From assembly GCF_029203285.1 (NCBI RefSeq), contig NZ_CP115669.1:3596001-3660000 (forward strand): 64,000 nt of DNA. The letters are read 5' to 3'. The notes under the pieces are model-generated. The model was not told the DNA's origin, did not search any database, and saw only the letters and a program-made list of their open reading frames with translations. The DNA comes from Pseudomonas sp. PSE14 (GTDB lineage Bacteria; Pseudomonadota; Gammaproteobacteria; Pseudomonadales; Pseudomonadaceae). Below are positions 1 through 8,506 of the stretch, one piece after another. The position numbers were made by a program, and so were the translations under genes. Within the stretch, counting starts at the first letter, position 1, and each line of letters starts with the position of its first letter.

Positions 1-1
1 G

Positions 2-880
2 GAGGGCTGGTTCTCCCCTGCCGCCGCCAGCGTGCAGCCGGGCAAGCTGGTGCGCGGCCTGCGGCGCGTAGCGCTGCAACTGGGCGTGCGGCTGTACGAG
101 GGCAGCCCGATGATCGGCCTGGACCACGGCCGGCCTGCCACCGTGCGGACCACCCTGGGAGCGGTGAGCGCCGACCGCGTGGTGCTGGCGATCAATGCCT
201 GGATGGCGCGCGCCTTCCCGCAATTCGAACGCAGTGTGGCGATCGTCTCCAGCGACATGGTGATTACCGAGCCGAGGCCGGACCTGCTGGCAGAGATCGG
301 CCTGACCTCCGGCGTCACCGTGCTGGATTCGCGCATTTTCGTGCACTACTACCACAACACCCCGGACGGCCGGATCATGCTTGGCAAGGGCGGCAATACC
401 TTCGCCTACGGCGGACGCATGCTGCCGGTGTTCGATCGGCCGTCGCCCTATCTGGGGCTGCTCAGGGAAAGCCTCAATGAATTCTTCCCGGCCTTCGCCG
501 ACGTTCCCATCGCCGCCAGCTGGAACGGGCCGTCCGACCGCTCGGTGACCGGCCTGCCGTTCTTCGGCCGGTTGGGCGAACCAGGCAACGTGTTCTACGG
601 ATTCGGCTACTCGGGCAGCGGTGTCGGGCCCTGCCACATGGGCGGGCAGATACTCAGCTCGCTGGTGCTGGGGCAGGACAACGACTGGACGCGCTCGCCA
701 CTGACCCAGGGCCCGCTGGGGCATTTCCCGCCGGAACCGATTCGCTACGTTGGCTCGCTGATGGTGCGCAACGCGATCCGCCGCAAGGAGCATGCGGAGG
801 ATCGCGGCCACCGGCCGCGCCGCCTGGACGTAAGGCTGGCACGCTTCGCCGCGGCGGCTGGCAAGGCCGACAAGGCCTGA
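2..880 (+). CDS. FAD-dependent oxidoreductase (DAO family), 3' part only
   Basis: The reading frame is open from the first bases of the window, so the N-terminal FAD-binding Rossmann segment lies outside. The visible ~292 residues are the C-terminal two thirds of a DAO-type flavoprotein. They include the substrate-domain entry (GWFSPAAASVQPGK), a typical strand-helix VLAINAW, and the FAD-contacting C-terminal block with GLPFFGR and FYGFGYSGSGVGPCHMGGQ. Such enzymes oxidise amines or amino acids such as gamma-glutamylputrescine, glycine or sarcosine. The substrate cannot be told from this fragment. The first in-frame GTG, at 32, lies inside the domain and is not the true start. The family is clear; the specific function is unknown. 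Confidence 0.8.
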   Translation, partial: EGWFSPAAASVQPGKLVRGLRRVALQLGVRLYEGSPMIGLDHGRPATVRTTLGAVSADRVVLAINAWMARAFPQFERSVAIVSSDMVITEPRPDLLAEIGLTSGVTVLDSRIFVHYYHNTPDGRIMLGKGGNTFAYGGRMLPVFDRPSPYLGLLRESLNEFFPAFADVPIAASWNGPSDRSVTGLPFFGRLGEPGNVFYGFGYSGSGVGPCHMGGQILSSLVLGQDNDWTRSPLTQGPLGHFPPEPIRYVGSLMVRNAIRRKEHAEDRGHRPRRLDVRLARFAAAAGKADKA

Positions 881-1001
881 CGCGTTGCCCTCACCTGCCG
901 GCTGAGGGAATGGGCGGGGCACGCTGCGTGCCTCGCCCTTTTTTCAGAGCCGCCCGCAGCGCACAGGGCGCACGGCGGTCTTGTGCCCTTCGCTCCGTAC
1001 G

Positions 1002-1020
1002 AATAATAATAATTATCATT
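1002..1020 (+). promoter_or_regulatory. Fur box-like iron-regulatory site
   Basis: The 19 bp AATAATAATAATTATCATT matches the classical Fur consensus GATAATGATAATCATTATC at about 14 positions. It lies 28 bp before the GTG of the ECF sigma-factor gene. It is a strikingly AT-rich island in GC-rich DNA. Fur repression under iron sufficiency is the expected control of Hxu-type haem-uptake systems. The assignment is by sequence match only. Confidence 0.7.
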
Positions 1021-1047
1021 TGTAAATTATTCCTGCTGGACGCCCCT

Positions 1048-1569
1048 GTGAGCACTTCCAACCTCGACGCGGTCTTCCTGGCCCAGCGCCTGCCACTGCT
1101 GCGCACGCTGGTGCGGATGGTGAACAACCCGAGCATTGCCGAAGACCTGGTGCAGGAAACCTACCTGCGCGTCGCCCGCACCCTGCTCGAACGCCGCATC
1201 GACCACCTCGAACCCTTCCTCTTCCAGACCGGCCGCAACCTCGCGCTGGACCACCTGCGTCACCTGCGCATGCAATCGCGGACCCTGCTCGACGACGTTC
1301 CCACCGAGGTGCTTCAAGCCGTGCCGGCGCCCAGCTCCAGCGCCGAAGACCAGCTCCACGCGGAGAAACTGCTGGAGCGCCTGGGCGCCACCCTCGGCCA
1401 GCTCAGCGAGCGCCAGCAGCGCATCTTCATCCTCAGCCGCCTGCATGGCTGCGGCTATGCGGAAATCGCCGAGCAGCTCGGCGTTTCGCCCAGCACGGTG
1501 CAGAAGGAGCTGAAGCTGATCATGGCGATCTGCGTCGGCCTGGTCAGCCGCCTCGAGGAGACGGTATGA
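1048..1569 (+). CDS. hxuI: ECF sigma factor, FecI/HxuI type
   Basis: This encodes 173 residues starting at GTG 1048. The frame is open further upstream, but that part would translate the AT-rich Fur-box region into poly-isoleucine, so it is rejected. Region 2 is visible near residues 30-60 (AEDLVQETYLRVAR, then FLFQTGRNLALDHLR). Region 4 is near residues 120-165 (LSERQQRIFILSRLHG, then a helix-turn-helix YAEIAEQLGVSPSTVQKEL). In the FecI family this factor is held by a FecR-type anti-sigma factor and released when the outer-membrane receptor is occupied. The stop overlaps the start of the anti-sigma gene (ATGA). With the receptor two genes on, the set corresponds to the sigma/anti-sigma/haem-receptor unit known as hxuIRA in P. 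aeruginosa. The name rests on architecture and the haem-type receptor. Confidence 0.85.
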   Translation: MSTSNLDAVFLAQRLPLLRTLVRMVNNPSIAEDLVQETYLRVARTLLERRIDHLEPFLFQTGRNLALDHLRHLRMQSRTLLDDVPTEVLQAVPAPSSSAEDQLHAEKLLERLGATLGQLSERQQRIFILSRLHGCGYAEIAEQLGVSPSTVQKELKLIMAICVGLVSRLEETV

Positions 1570-2585
1570 CGGACTATCGTTCGCCTGCCGATTCGACAAG
1601 AATACGCGGCCCTCAATCCCAGGATCATGCCGAGGAACGCCCCGTGTCCCACGCCACGCCGCCCGATGACCCGCAGATGGCCGAAGCCCTCGACTGGTTG
1701 ATGCTCGAGGACGACATGGACGCCGCGACGCGCCAGCGCTTCGAGGCCTGGCTTGCCGCCAGCGAAGGCAACGCGCGGGCCTACCAGCGGGTACGCGATG
1801 CCTGGCAGTCACCGCTGCTGACCACCGCGGCGGCGCGCCTGGAGCAACGACTCGCGGCGCCGCCGCGCCGACGGCCGCTGTGGAAGCCGATAGCGACCGC
1901 CGCGGTGCTGGTCCTGGCGGTCGGCGCCGCCCTGCAGAGCGACCTGCTGCTGCGCTTGCGCGCCGATCACCTGACCGCCGTGGGCGAACGGCAGAACCTC
2001 AATCTGGCGGACGGCTCCCGGGTCCTGCTCAACACCGACACCGCCCTCTCCAGCCGCATCGACGAGCAACAGCGCGTCGCTCACCTGTACCGCGGCGAGG
2101 CGTACTTCGACGTCGCCCATGACCGCAACCGCCCCTTCGAGGTGGAAGCCGGGCCGGTGCAGGTGACGGTGCGCGGCACCGCCTTCGCCGTGCGCTACCT
2201 GGGCAACGAGGCGGAAGTCAGCGTGCAGCGCGGCGAAGTGGACCTGCGCACGCCGCTGGACGACGCCCGCATCAGCCTCGGCGCCGGCGACAGCATCCGC
2301 GTCGGTCCGCAGGGCTTCGGCGAGCGCCAGCACAGCGCCGAGGGGCAGGCACAGCTGGCCTGGGTCAAGGGCCGCATGGTGTTCGAGAACTGCCCGCTCA
2401 GCCAGGTGCTGGCCGAGCTGCGGCGCTACTACCCCGGCTGGATCGTCAATACCAACGAGCGCCTGGCGAACGTCAGCGTCACCGGCAACTGGCGCCTGGA
2501 CGACCCGCTGGGCGTGGCGCGCTCACTGGCCCGGATCGCCTCCGCGCAATTGCACGAATACCCGAAACTGCTGATCCTCGACTGA
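1566..2585 (+). CDS. hxuR: FecR-type transmembrane anti-sigma factor
   Basis: This protein has 339 residues and overlaps the sigma-factor stop by 4 nt. An N-terminal DUF4880 domain that would bind the sigma factor is at residues ~40-80 (ALDWLMLEDDMDAATRQRF). One transmembrane helix lies at ~108-128. A periplasmic FecR domain follows at ~140-235 (LADGSRVLLNTDTALSSR and VTVRGTAFAVR), with a DUF4974/STN-like C-terminus at ~265-335. It should sense the signalling domain of the receptor encoded next. A GTG at 1644 is an alternative start that would shorten the N-terminus by 26 residues. The first 26 residues look poorly conserved in character, so the later start is possible. Confidence 0.85.
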   Translation: MTDYRSPADSTRIRGPQSQDHAEERPVSHATPPDDPQMAEALDWLMLEDDMDAATRQRFEAWLAASEGNARAYQRVRDAWQSPLLTTAAARLEQRLAAPPRRRPLWKPIATAAVLVLAVGAALQSDLLLRLRADHLTAVGERQNLNLADGSRVLLNTDTALSSRIDEQQRVAHLYRGEAYFDVAHDRNRPFEVEAGPVQVTVRGTAFAVRYLGNEAEVSVQRGEVDLRTPLDDARISLGAGDSIRVGPQGFGERQHSAEGQAQLAWVKGRMVFENCPLSQVLAELRRYYPGWIVNTNERLANVSVTGNWRLDDPLGVARSLARIASAQLHEYPKLLILD

Positions 2586-2638
2586 TCGTCCCCTCCTGAA
2601 CAGAAAGTATTTTTACGCCGTCGCGCCGGCTCGTTCGT

Positions 2639-2696
2639 TTAGTCAGAAGCCAATGCAATAGATTCGCATTTACGAATGCGAACAAAGACTGACTAA
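2639..2696 (+). promoter_or_regulatory. nested inverted repeats in the leader of the haem receptor gene
   Basis: Two perfect 8-bp inverted repeats are nested here. The outer arms are TTAGTCAG (2639-2646) and CTGACTAA (2689-2696). The inner arms are TTCGCATT (2663-2670) and AATGCGAA (2675-2682), with a 4-nt loop. The ribosome binding region and ATG (2709) follow directly. The structure could be a protein-binding site or an mRNA fold near the start codon. No known motif is recognised. Confidence 0.6.
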
Positions 2697-2708
2697 GAGA
2701 GCCCTTCG

Positions 2709-5309
2709 ATGCCCATCGCTTCTTCGCGTGCCCCTCTGCGCCACCCCGCCCGCACCTCCCTGCTGGCCCTTTCCATCGGTCTGGCCAGTCTGCCGGCAAC
2801 CTCCGTCCTCGCGGCGGACACGGCAGGCAGCCAGGCCCAGGCCGGCTACCGTTTCGACATCCCCCGCCAACCACTGGCCCAGGCGCTGAACGCCTTCAGC
2901 GCGGTGACCGGCTGGCAGGTGGGCGTCGCCGGCGAGCTGGCCGATGGCATCGAGTCACCCGGCATCAACGGCCGCCTGCCGGCCGCCCAGGCATTGAAGG
3001 GCCTGCTCGCCGGTACCGGCCTGGGCGCCCGCACCCTGGGCCCGCGCAACGTGGTGCTGGAGCGCAACCTGTCGAGCGTGGCGGAAATGCAGCCGCTGAC
3101 CATCACCGCCACCCGTCAGGCGCAGAGCGTGACCCTGGTGCCGAGCACGGTGAACGTGGTCGACCGCAGCGAACTGGACCGCAAGAACGTCAACACCATC
3201 AAGGAACTGGTGCGCGACATGCCTGGCGTCTCCGTCGGCGGCACCGGCAACCGCGCCGGCACCACCGGCTACAACATCCGCGGTATCGATGGCGACCGCG
3301 TGCTGACACAGATCGACGGCGTCGAGATTCCCGGCGGCTTCTTCAACGGCCCCTACGCGCAGACCGAGCGCAACTACGTCGACCCGGAAATCGTCAAGCG
3401 CGTCGAAGTGCTGCGCGGCCCGGCCTCGGCGCTCTACGGCAGCAACGCCATCGGCGGCGCGGTCAGCTACTTCACCCTGGATGCGGACGACATCATCAAG
3501 GACGGCCAGGATGCGGGGGCGCGCCTGAAGACCGGCTACAGCTCCGCCGACGACAGCTGGCTGACCTCCGGCACCGTGGCCGCTCGCTCCGACAGCTTCG
3601 ACGGCCTGCTGCACCTGAGCCAGCGCAATGGCCACGAGACCGAATCCTACGGCAGCACCGGCGGCACCGGCCTGTCGCGCACCGAGGCCAACCCGCAGGA
3701 CGTGCGCACCACCAACGTGCTGGCCAAGCTGGGCTGGAAGTACGCCGAGGGCGAGCGCTTCGGCCTGGTCTACGAGAAGTACAAGGACGACCGCGACACC
3801 GACCAGAAGAGCGCCTATGGCGGCCCCTACTACGGCGGCAAGCCGACCATCCCGGACAGCATGCTGCCCGGCGGCATGTACCAGTGGCGCACCGGCAACG
3901 ACACCATCACCCGCGAGCGCTTCGGCCTGGAACACCGGCTGCTGCCGGGCAGCGCAGTGGCCGACCACGCCCGCTGGACCTTCAACTACCAGACCGCCAA
4001 GACCGACCAGAGCACCGAAGAGTTCTACTACCCCATCACCCGCCAGGTACTGCGCACCCGCGACACGCTGTACAAGGATCGCCAGTGGGTGTTCGACCTG
4101 CAGCTGGACAAGGCCTTCCTCGTCGGCGAGACCGATCACCTGCTGACCTACGGCACCACCCTGAAGCGGCAGAAGGTCACCGGCTACCGCGAGGGTGACG
4201 CCACGTGCCTGGCGATCGGCCGCGGCTGCACCGCCGTTGGCGCGCCCAGCTCCATCGCCAGCGACAGCCTGGCGCGCAGCAGCGACTTCCCCGACCCCAC
4301 CATCGATACCTACGGCCTGTTCGCCCAGGACGAGATCCGCTGGAACGCCTGGACCTTCCTGCCCGGCCTGCGCTACGACTACACACGCCTGAAGCCGCAC
4401 ATCACCGAGGAATTCCTCAACACCGTGGACCAGAGCGGCGAAGGCGAAGTCAGCAGCGAGGACAAGACCTGGCACCAGCTCTCGCCCAAGCTCGGCGTGA
4501 CCTACGCCTTCAACGACAACTATCTGTGGTATGGCCAGTACGCCCAGGGCTTCCGCACCCCGACCGCGAAGGCGCTGTACGGCCGCTTCGACAACCCCGG
4601 CACCGGCTACCGCGTCGAGCCCAACCCCGACCTCGATCCGGAACGCAGCCAGAGCTACGAGACCGGCCTGCGCGGCAACTTCGAGGAAGGCTCCTTCGAC
4701 GTCGCGGTGTTCTACAACAAGTACCGCGACTTCATTAACGAGGACGCCATCACCCCCGGCTACAGCGAGCCGACCTTCCAGAGCAACAACATCAAGAACG
4801 CCATCATCAAGGGCGTGGAGCTCAAGGGCCGCCTGGAACTGGGCGCCTTCGGCGCACCGCAAGGCCTCTACACCAAGGGCGCGGTGGCCTACGCCTACGG
4901 CCGCAACAAGGACACCGGCGAGCCGATCAACAGCGTCAACCCGCTCACCGGCGTGTTCGGCCTGGGCTACGACGAACAGGCCGGCCGCTACGGCGCCCTG
5001 CTCGACTGGACCCTGGTCAAGCGCAAGAACCGCGTCGACGACAGCAACTTCAAGGCCCCCGACGGCACCAGCAGCCAGTTCAAGACCCCGGGCTTCGGCG
5101 TCCTCGACCTGACCGGCTACTACAAGCTGACCGACGACCTGACCGTCAACGCCGGTCTCTACAACCTCACCGACAAGAAGTACTGGCTGTGGGACGACGT
5201 GCGCGGCTACGACAGCGTCGGCGAAGCCTCTGTGCTGGCCCCGGCCAACCTCGACCGCCTGACCCAGCCGGGCCGCAACTTCGCGGTCAACCTGGTGTGG
5301 GATATCTGA
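2709..5309 (+). CDS. hxuA: TonB-dependent haem/haemoprotein receptor with signalling domain
   Basis: This protein has 866 residues. A signal peptide covers about residues 1-35 (cleavage near VLAADT). An STN secretin/TonB short domain (~50-105) is the hallmark of transducers that signal to a FecR partner. A TonB-box-like segment (MQPLTITATR) follows, then a plug domain (~125-250, with VEVLRGPASALYGSNAIGGAV) and a long 22-strand barrel. Barrel motifs such as YGQYAQGFRTPTAKALYGRF and NPDLDPERSQSYETGLRG are typical of the haemoglobin/haem receptor subfamily. It should import haem across the outer membrane using TonB-ExbBD and report occupancy to the anti-sigma factor encoded upstream. A haem oxygenase gene lies downstream, which fits the haem assignment. 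Confidence 0.9.
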   Translation: MPIASSRAPLRHPARTSLLALSIGLASLPATSVLAADTAGSQAQAGYRFDIPRQPLAQALNAFSAVTGWQVGVAGELADGIESPGINGRLPAAQALKGLLAGTGLGARTLGPRNVVLERNLSSVAEMQPLTITATRQAQSVTLVPSTVNVVDRSELDRKNVNTIKELVRDMPGVSVGGTGNRAGTTGYNIRGIDGDRVLTQIDGVEIPGGFFNGPYAQTERNYVDPEIVKRVEVLRGPASALYGSNAIGGAVSYFTLDADDIIKDGQDAGARLKTGYSSADDSWLTSGTVAARSDSFDGLLHLSQRNGHETESYGSTGGTGLSRTEANPQDVRTTNVLAKLGWKYAEGERFGLVYEKYKDDRDTDQKSAYGGPYYGGKPTIPDSMLPGGMYQWRTGNDTITRERFGLEHRLLPGSAVADHARWTFNYQTAKTDQSTEEFYYPITRQVLRTRDTLYKDRQWVFDLQLDKAFLVGETDHLLTYGTTLKRQKVTGYREGDATCLAIGRGCTAVGAPSSIASDSLARSSDFPDPTIDTYGLFAQDEIRWNAWTFLPGLRYDYTRLKPHITEEFLNTVDQSGEGEVSSEDKTWHQLSPKLGVTYAFNDNYLWYGQYAQGFRTPTAKALYGRFDNPGTGYRVEPNPDLDPERSQSYETGLRGNFEEGSFDVAVFYNKYRDFINEDAITPGYSEPTFQSNNIKNAIIKGVELKGRLELGAFGAPQGLYTKGAVAYAYGRNKDTGEPINSVNPLTGVFGLGYDEQAGRYGALLDWTLVKRKNRVDDSNFKAPDGTSSQFKTPGFGVLDLTGYYKLTDDLTVNAGLYNLTDKKYWLWDDVRGYDSVGEASVLAPANLDRLTQPGRNFAVNLVWDI

Positions 5310-5351
5310 GGGCTGATTCACGGACGCGGGGTTCACCCCGCTGTCTGCGAT

Positions 5352-5419
5352 GTTCGCGAGCAAGCTCGCTCCTACGAAGAGCGTGACGCCAACCTGTAGG
5401 AGCGAGCTTGCTCGCGAAC
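5352..5419. repeat. REP pair (Pseudomonas REP/BIME)
   Basis: Two copies of the REP core stand in opposite orientation, GTTCGCGAGCAAGCTCGC..CTAC at 5352-5375 and GTAGGAGCGAGCTTGCTCGC at 5396-5415. They are separated by about 20 nt, between the receptor and haem oxygenase genes. Confidence 0.9.
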
Positions 5420-5517
5420 CCGCCCGACTCCAGAAGCATCCGGTAATGACAACCTTTACGCGATCCCCAAGCTGATTCGTCTCGTCAATAAAGCCCAGAA
5501 ATTTCAAGGAATTGGAC

Positions 5518-6117
5518 ATGACCACCATGGAACTCCCCGCCCTGCGCTCGCAGCGCCTGAACGCGCTGACCCATGCCCCGCACGAGCGCCTCGACCATGC
5601 CGTGAAGGCCCGCGAGCCCTTCTCCAGCCGCGAGCGTTTCGCCCACTTCGTGGTCGCCCAGTACCTGTTCCAGTCCGAGCTCCAGGCGCTCTACCAGGAC
5701 GCCGAGCTCGGCACGATCTTCCCCGACCTGCCGCAGCGCTGCCGCGCCGAACAGGCCCGCCTGGACCTGGCCGACCTGGACACCGAGGTACCCGCCCCCG
5801 TAGCCGGCGCGCTGGCAAAACCCAGCCGGGCCCACGCCCTGGGCTGGCTGTTCGTTTCCGAAGGCTCCAAGCTCGGCGCCGCCTTCCTGATCAAGCGCGT
5901 GGCCGCCCTGGGCCTGGACGAGAACATCGGCGCCCGTCACCTGGGCGAGCCAGAAGGCGGCCGCGCCGAGGGATGGAAGCGCTTCACTCGCACCCTCGAC
6001 GCCCTGGAGCTCAGCGAGGCCGAAGAACGTGAAGCCGAGGCCGGCGCCATCGCCGCTTTCGAGCGCTTCGCCCACCTGCTGCAGCACAGCTACGACCGTG
6101 CTCCCGCCACCGTCTGA
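5518..6117 (+). CDS. pigA: biliverdin-producing haem oxygenase (PigA/HemO type)
   Basis: This encodes 199 residues from ATG 5518, with AAGGA 7 nt upstream. A TTG two codons earlier is less likely. The enzyme cleaves haem to biliverdin, CO and iron in the cytoplasm. The N-terminus LRSQRLNALTHAPHERLDH carries the proximal haem ligand His at about residue 22. The distal-helix signature GWLFVSEGSKLGAAFLIKR and the block GARHLGEPEGGRAEGWKRF match what I recall of P. aeruginosa PigA/HemO (PA0672) closely. It follows the haem receptor gene, so uptake and breakdown of haem are co-located here. In P. aeruginosa, from memory, the two functions sit at different loci. A REP pair separates it from hxuA, so it may have its own promoter. 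Confidence 0.9.
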   Translation: MTTMELPALRSQRLNALTHAPHERLDHAVKAREPFSSRERFAHFVVAQYLFQSELQALYQDAELGTIFPDLPQRCRAEQARLDLADLDTEVPAPVAGALAKPSRAHALGWLFVSEGSKLGAAFLIKRVAALGLDENIGARHLGEPEGGRAEGWKRFTRTLDALELSEAEEREAEAGAIAAFERFAHLLQHSYDRAPATV

Positions 6118-6547
6118 CGCGGCCCCGCGCGTGCCCGCCGAAGCGGCGCACGCCACCACGCCCGGCCCTGCCCGCTCGCGTCTGGCGCGCATCGCGTTCG
6201 CGCTGCTCGCCTACACCAGCCTGGGCGTGGGCATGGTCGGTCTGGTGGTGCCGGGGTTGCCGACCACCGAGTTCGTCCTGCTGGCCGCCTGGGCCGCCGC
6301 GAAAAGCTCGCCGCGCCTCGCCGCCTGGCTGGAGAATCACCGGCTGTTCGGCCCGATCCTGCACAACTGGCGCAATGGCCGCGCCGTCGCCCGCCGCGCC
6401 AAGATCAGCGCCAGCGTCGCGATGCTCGCGGCCCTGGCGATCATGCTGGTCACCCTGCCCCACGGCCTGTGGCTGTACGCGGTGATCCTCGGCATGGCTA
6501 TTGGCAATCTGTGGATCTGGTCGCGTCCGGACATGCCCAAGCCGTAG
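6098..6547 (+). CDS. DUF454 (YbaN-like) inner-membrane protein
   Basis: About 149 residues from GTG 6098, overlapping the haem oxygenase stop by 20 nt; GTG 6131 is also possible. After an Ala/Pro-rich start there are two to three hydrophobic segments. They are interrupted by the DUF454 hallmark GLVVPGLPTTEFVLLAAWAAAKSSPR and a short HRLFGPILHNWRNGRAV helix, and the protein ends in a second hydrophobic hairpin. The biochemical function of DUF454 is not established. The overlap with the haem oxygenase gene suggests translational coupling and a link to haem or iron handling. Confidence 0.8.
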   Translation: MLPPPSDAAPRVPAEAAHATTPGPARSRLARIAFALLAYTSLGVGMVGLVVPGLPTTEFVLLAAWAAAKSSPRLAAWLENHRLFGPILHNWRNGRAVARRAKISASVAMLAALAIMLVTLPHGLWLYAVILGMAIGNLWIWSRPDMPKP

Positions 6548-6604
6548 TCAGCGCACGGGCGCGGGCCTATGCTGGAAGTCCGATCCACACTGCCAGCCAG
6601 AGCC

Positions 6605-6973
6605 ATGAGCCAACCCACCAGCAAAGTCGACGCCGTCCTCGCCGAAGCGCAACGCCGCCGCGAAAGCAGCTACCGCGAAAAGGCCCTGAAGATGTATCCC
6701 TGGATCTGCGGCCGCTGCGGCCGCGAGTTCAGCGGCAAGCGCCTGAGCGAACTGACCGTCCACCACCGCGACCACAACCACGACAACAACCCCGAGGACG
6801 GCTCCAACTGGGAGCTGCTGTGCCTCTATTGCCACGATAACGAGCACCAGCGGCAGGTGGACTTGCACTACCAGAACAGCAACGACGCCGGCGCCAAGGG
6901 CCCGAAGGTCACCCACAAGGGGCTGGCCGGGCTGGCGGACCTGCTGAAGAAGAAGGAAGACGGGCAGGCCTGA
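6605..6973 (+). CDS. yajD: YajD family HNH nuclease
   Basis: This encodes 122 residues from ATG 6605, close to the 115 residues of E. coli YajD. It has the zinc-finger pair CGRCGREF (about residues 37-44), an HNH core LTVHHRDHNHDNNPEDGSNWE, and the second metal-binding pair LCLYCHDNEH. HNH proteins of this type are metal-dependent nucleases; the cellular role of YajD is unknown. The C-terminus is lysine-rich (LLKKKEDGQA). A REP cluster follows directly. Confidence 0.85.
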   Translation: MSQPTSKVDAVLAEAQRRRESSYREKALKMYPWICGRCGREFSGKRLSELTVHHRDHNHDNNPEDGSNWELLCLYCHDNEHQRQVDLHYQNSNDAGAKGPKVTHKGLAGLADLLKKKEDGQA

Positions 6974-6990
6974 CGGCCGCCCAGTCCCTC

Positions 6991-7061
6991 GTAGGAGCGG
7001 ATTTATCCGCGATCCGGCTGCAAGGCCGGCCACGTCAATCGCGGACGGAGTCCACTCCTAC
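6991..7061. repeat. REP-like pair, variant core
   Basis: GTAGGAGCGGATTTATCCGC at 6991-7010 faces a degenerate partner ending CACTCCTAC at 7061. This variant (GGATTTATCC in place of GAGCTTGCTC) differs from the other copies in the window. Confidence 0.75.
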
Positions 7062-7097
7062 GGGTGCCCTGTCATTACGCCGAAGGTCGGTTTGCCT

Positions 7098-7172
7098 GTA
7101 GGAGCGAGCAAGCTCGCGAACGAGCCCCGCTGCGGAGTCAGCGGAGTCATTCGCGAGCAAGCTCGCTCCTAC
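7098..7172. repeat. REP pair (Pseudomonas REP/BIME)
   Basis: GTAGGAGCGAGCAAGCTCGC at 7098-7117 is paired with the inverted copy TTCGCGAGCAAGCTCGCTCC ending at 7172. It lies between yajD and the convergent monooxygenase gene. Confidence 0.9.
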
Positions 7173-7232
7173 AAAAGGCCGATCAGGCGCTTCGAACTCA
7201 ACCGCGAACGGTTGTACGCCCTACGACGAAGA

Positions 7233-8228
7233 TCAGCGAAGGCCAGCGACGATCTCCAGCGAACGCAGCCGCAGCTCGTGGTCGTAGATGTCGCTGGTGA
7301 AGATGATCTCGTCCACCCCGGTCTGCTCCAGCAGGATTTCCAGGCGGCTGCGCACCTTCTCCGGACCGCCGATCACCGCCAGGCCGAAGAAGTTGCCCAC
7401 CGCATCCTGCTCGTGAGGCAACCACAGCCCGGCCATGCTCTTCACCGGTGGTTTCTGCTTCAGGCTGTCGCCACGGATCAACGCCAGCACGCGCTGGAAG
7501 GCGGTGGTCGCCAGGTACTCGGCTTCCTCGTCGGTGGGCGCGGCGATCAGCGGCACGCCGATCATGGCGTAAGGCTTGTCGAGCACCGCCGAGGGCTGGA
7601 AGTTCTCGCGGTAGATGCGCAGCGCATCGTGCAGGTAACGCGGCGCGAAGTGCGAGGCGAAGGCGTAGGGCAAGCCCTTCTGTGCGGCCAGGTGGGCGCT
7701 GAACAGGCTGGAGCCCAGCAGCCAGATCGGCACGTTGGTGCCCTCCCCCGGAATCGCCAGCAGCGACTGCTGCGAGCGACGCGGGCCGAGGAGCATTTCC
7801 AGCTCGGCGACCTGCTCGGGGAAGTCGGCTCCGTCGCCCAGGCGGTCGCGGCGCAGTGCACGCATGGTGGCCTGGTCGGCGCCCGGCGCGCGGCCCAGGC
7901 CGAGGTCGATGCGGCCCGGATACAGGGTTTCCAGGGTGCCGAAGTTCTCCGCCACCACCAGCGGCGGATGGTTCGGCAGCATCACCCCGCCGGAGCCGAC
8001 GCGGATACGCTCGGTCTTGCCGGCGATGTGGCCGATCAGCACGGCGGTGGCCGAGCTGGCGATGCCGTCCATGTTGTGGTGCTCCGCCAGCCAGTAGCGG
8101 GTAAAGCCCAGGCGCTCGACGTGGCGGGCGACCTCGACCGCGTTGTGCAACGCCTCGGCAGCGCTGCCCTGGTCGCGCACGGGCACCAGGTCGAGCATGG
8201 AGAAAGCGATATCGGACAGGGACTTCAT
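7233..8228 (-). CDS. luciferase-like flavin-dependent monooxygenase (YhbW-like)
   Basis: This encodes 331 residues. The start is the ATG at 8228 ([14 protein letters not shown]), preceded by a GGAG site; a longer reading from 8345 lacks support. The TIM-barrel LLM fold is recognisable from [20 protein letters not shown], the glycine-rich [16 protein letters not shown], the block [14 protein letters not shown], and [15 protein letters not shown]. The length and N-terminus (SMLDLVPV) match the E. coli YhbW group of LLM oxidoreductases. The substrate is unknown; FMN reduced by a separate reductase is the expected cofactor. The gene is monocistronic. Confidence 0.85.
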   Translation of the reverse strand: MKSLSDIAFSMLDLVPVRDQGSAAEALHNAVEVARHVERLGFTRYWLAEHHNMDGIASSATAVLIGHIAGKTERIRVGSGGVMLPNHPPLVVAENFGTLETLYPGRIDLGLGRAPGADQATMRALRRDRLGDGADFPEQVAELEMLLGPRRSQQSLLAIPGEGTNVPIWLLGSSLFSAHLAAQKGLPYAFASHFAPRYLHDALRIYRENFQPSAVLDKPYAMIGVPLIAAPTDEEAEYLATTAFQRVLALIRGDSLKQKPPVKSMAGLWLPHEQDAVGNFFGLAVIGGPEKVRSRLEILLEQTGVDEIIFTSDIYDHELRLRSLEIVAGLR

Positions 8229-8464
8229 AGGCACTCCGCTTCGGGTCACGCAGACGCCGTAGATGGGCGTCGCGGACATGACTTTGAGCGTGACTCTATC
8301 GACCACCTCCCCCGCTGACCACTCGTCGGGATCGATAGTGCTCATGAAGGCCAGTGATAAAGGAAATAGCGGGATGCCATCATCGCTTCACGCAACCGTC
8401 ACCCCGTTGTCATGCGCAGCCCACAGAATGCCTCCCAGCTGAAGGACCAGCGCCCATCCAACAG

Positions 8465-8492
8465 AAAGCCCGCGATCAGCGGGCTTTTTGCT
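8465..8492 (-). terminator. rho-independent terminator
   Basis: AAAGCCCGC (8465-8473) pairs with GCGGGCTTT (8479-8487) around a 5-nt loop. There are T-rich flanks on both strands, slightly better on the plus strand. It lies just past the stop of the minus-strand phosphatase gene, so it most likely ends that transcript. Confidence 0.75.
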
Positions 8493-8506
8493 TTATGGCA
8501 CGGGCC

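Noticed and set aside
5352-5419. CRISPR-like repeat spacing
   Set aside because: The repeats are scattered inverted REP pairs, not regularly spaced direct repeats, and no cas genes are present.
2955-5528. 857-codon open frame antisense to the haem receptor
   Set aside because: It has no protein family features, is exactly opposite a clear TonB receptor gene and arises from GC-rich codon bias.
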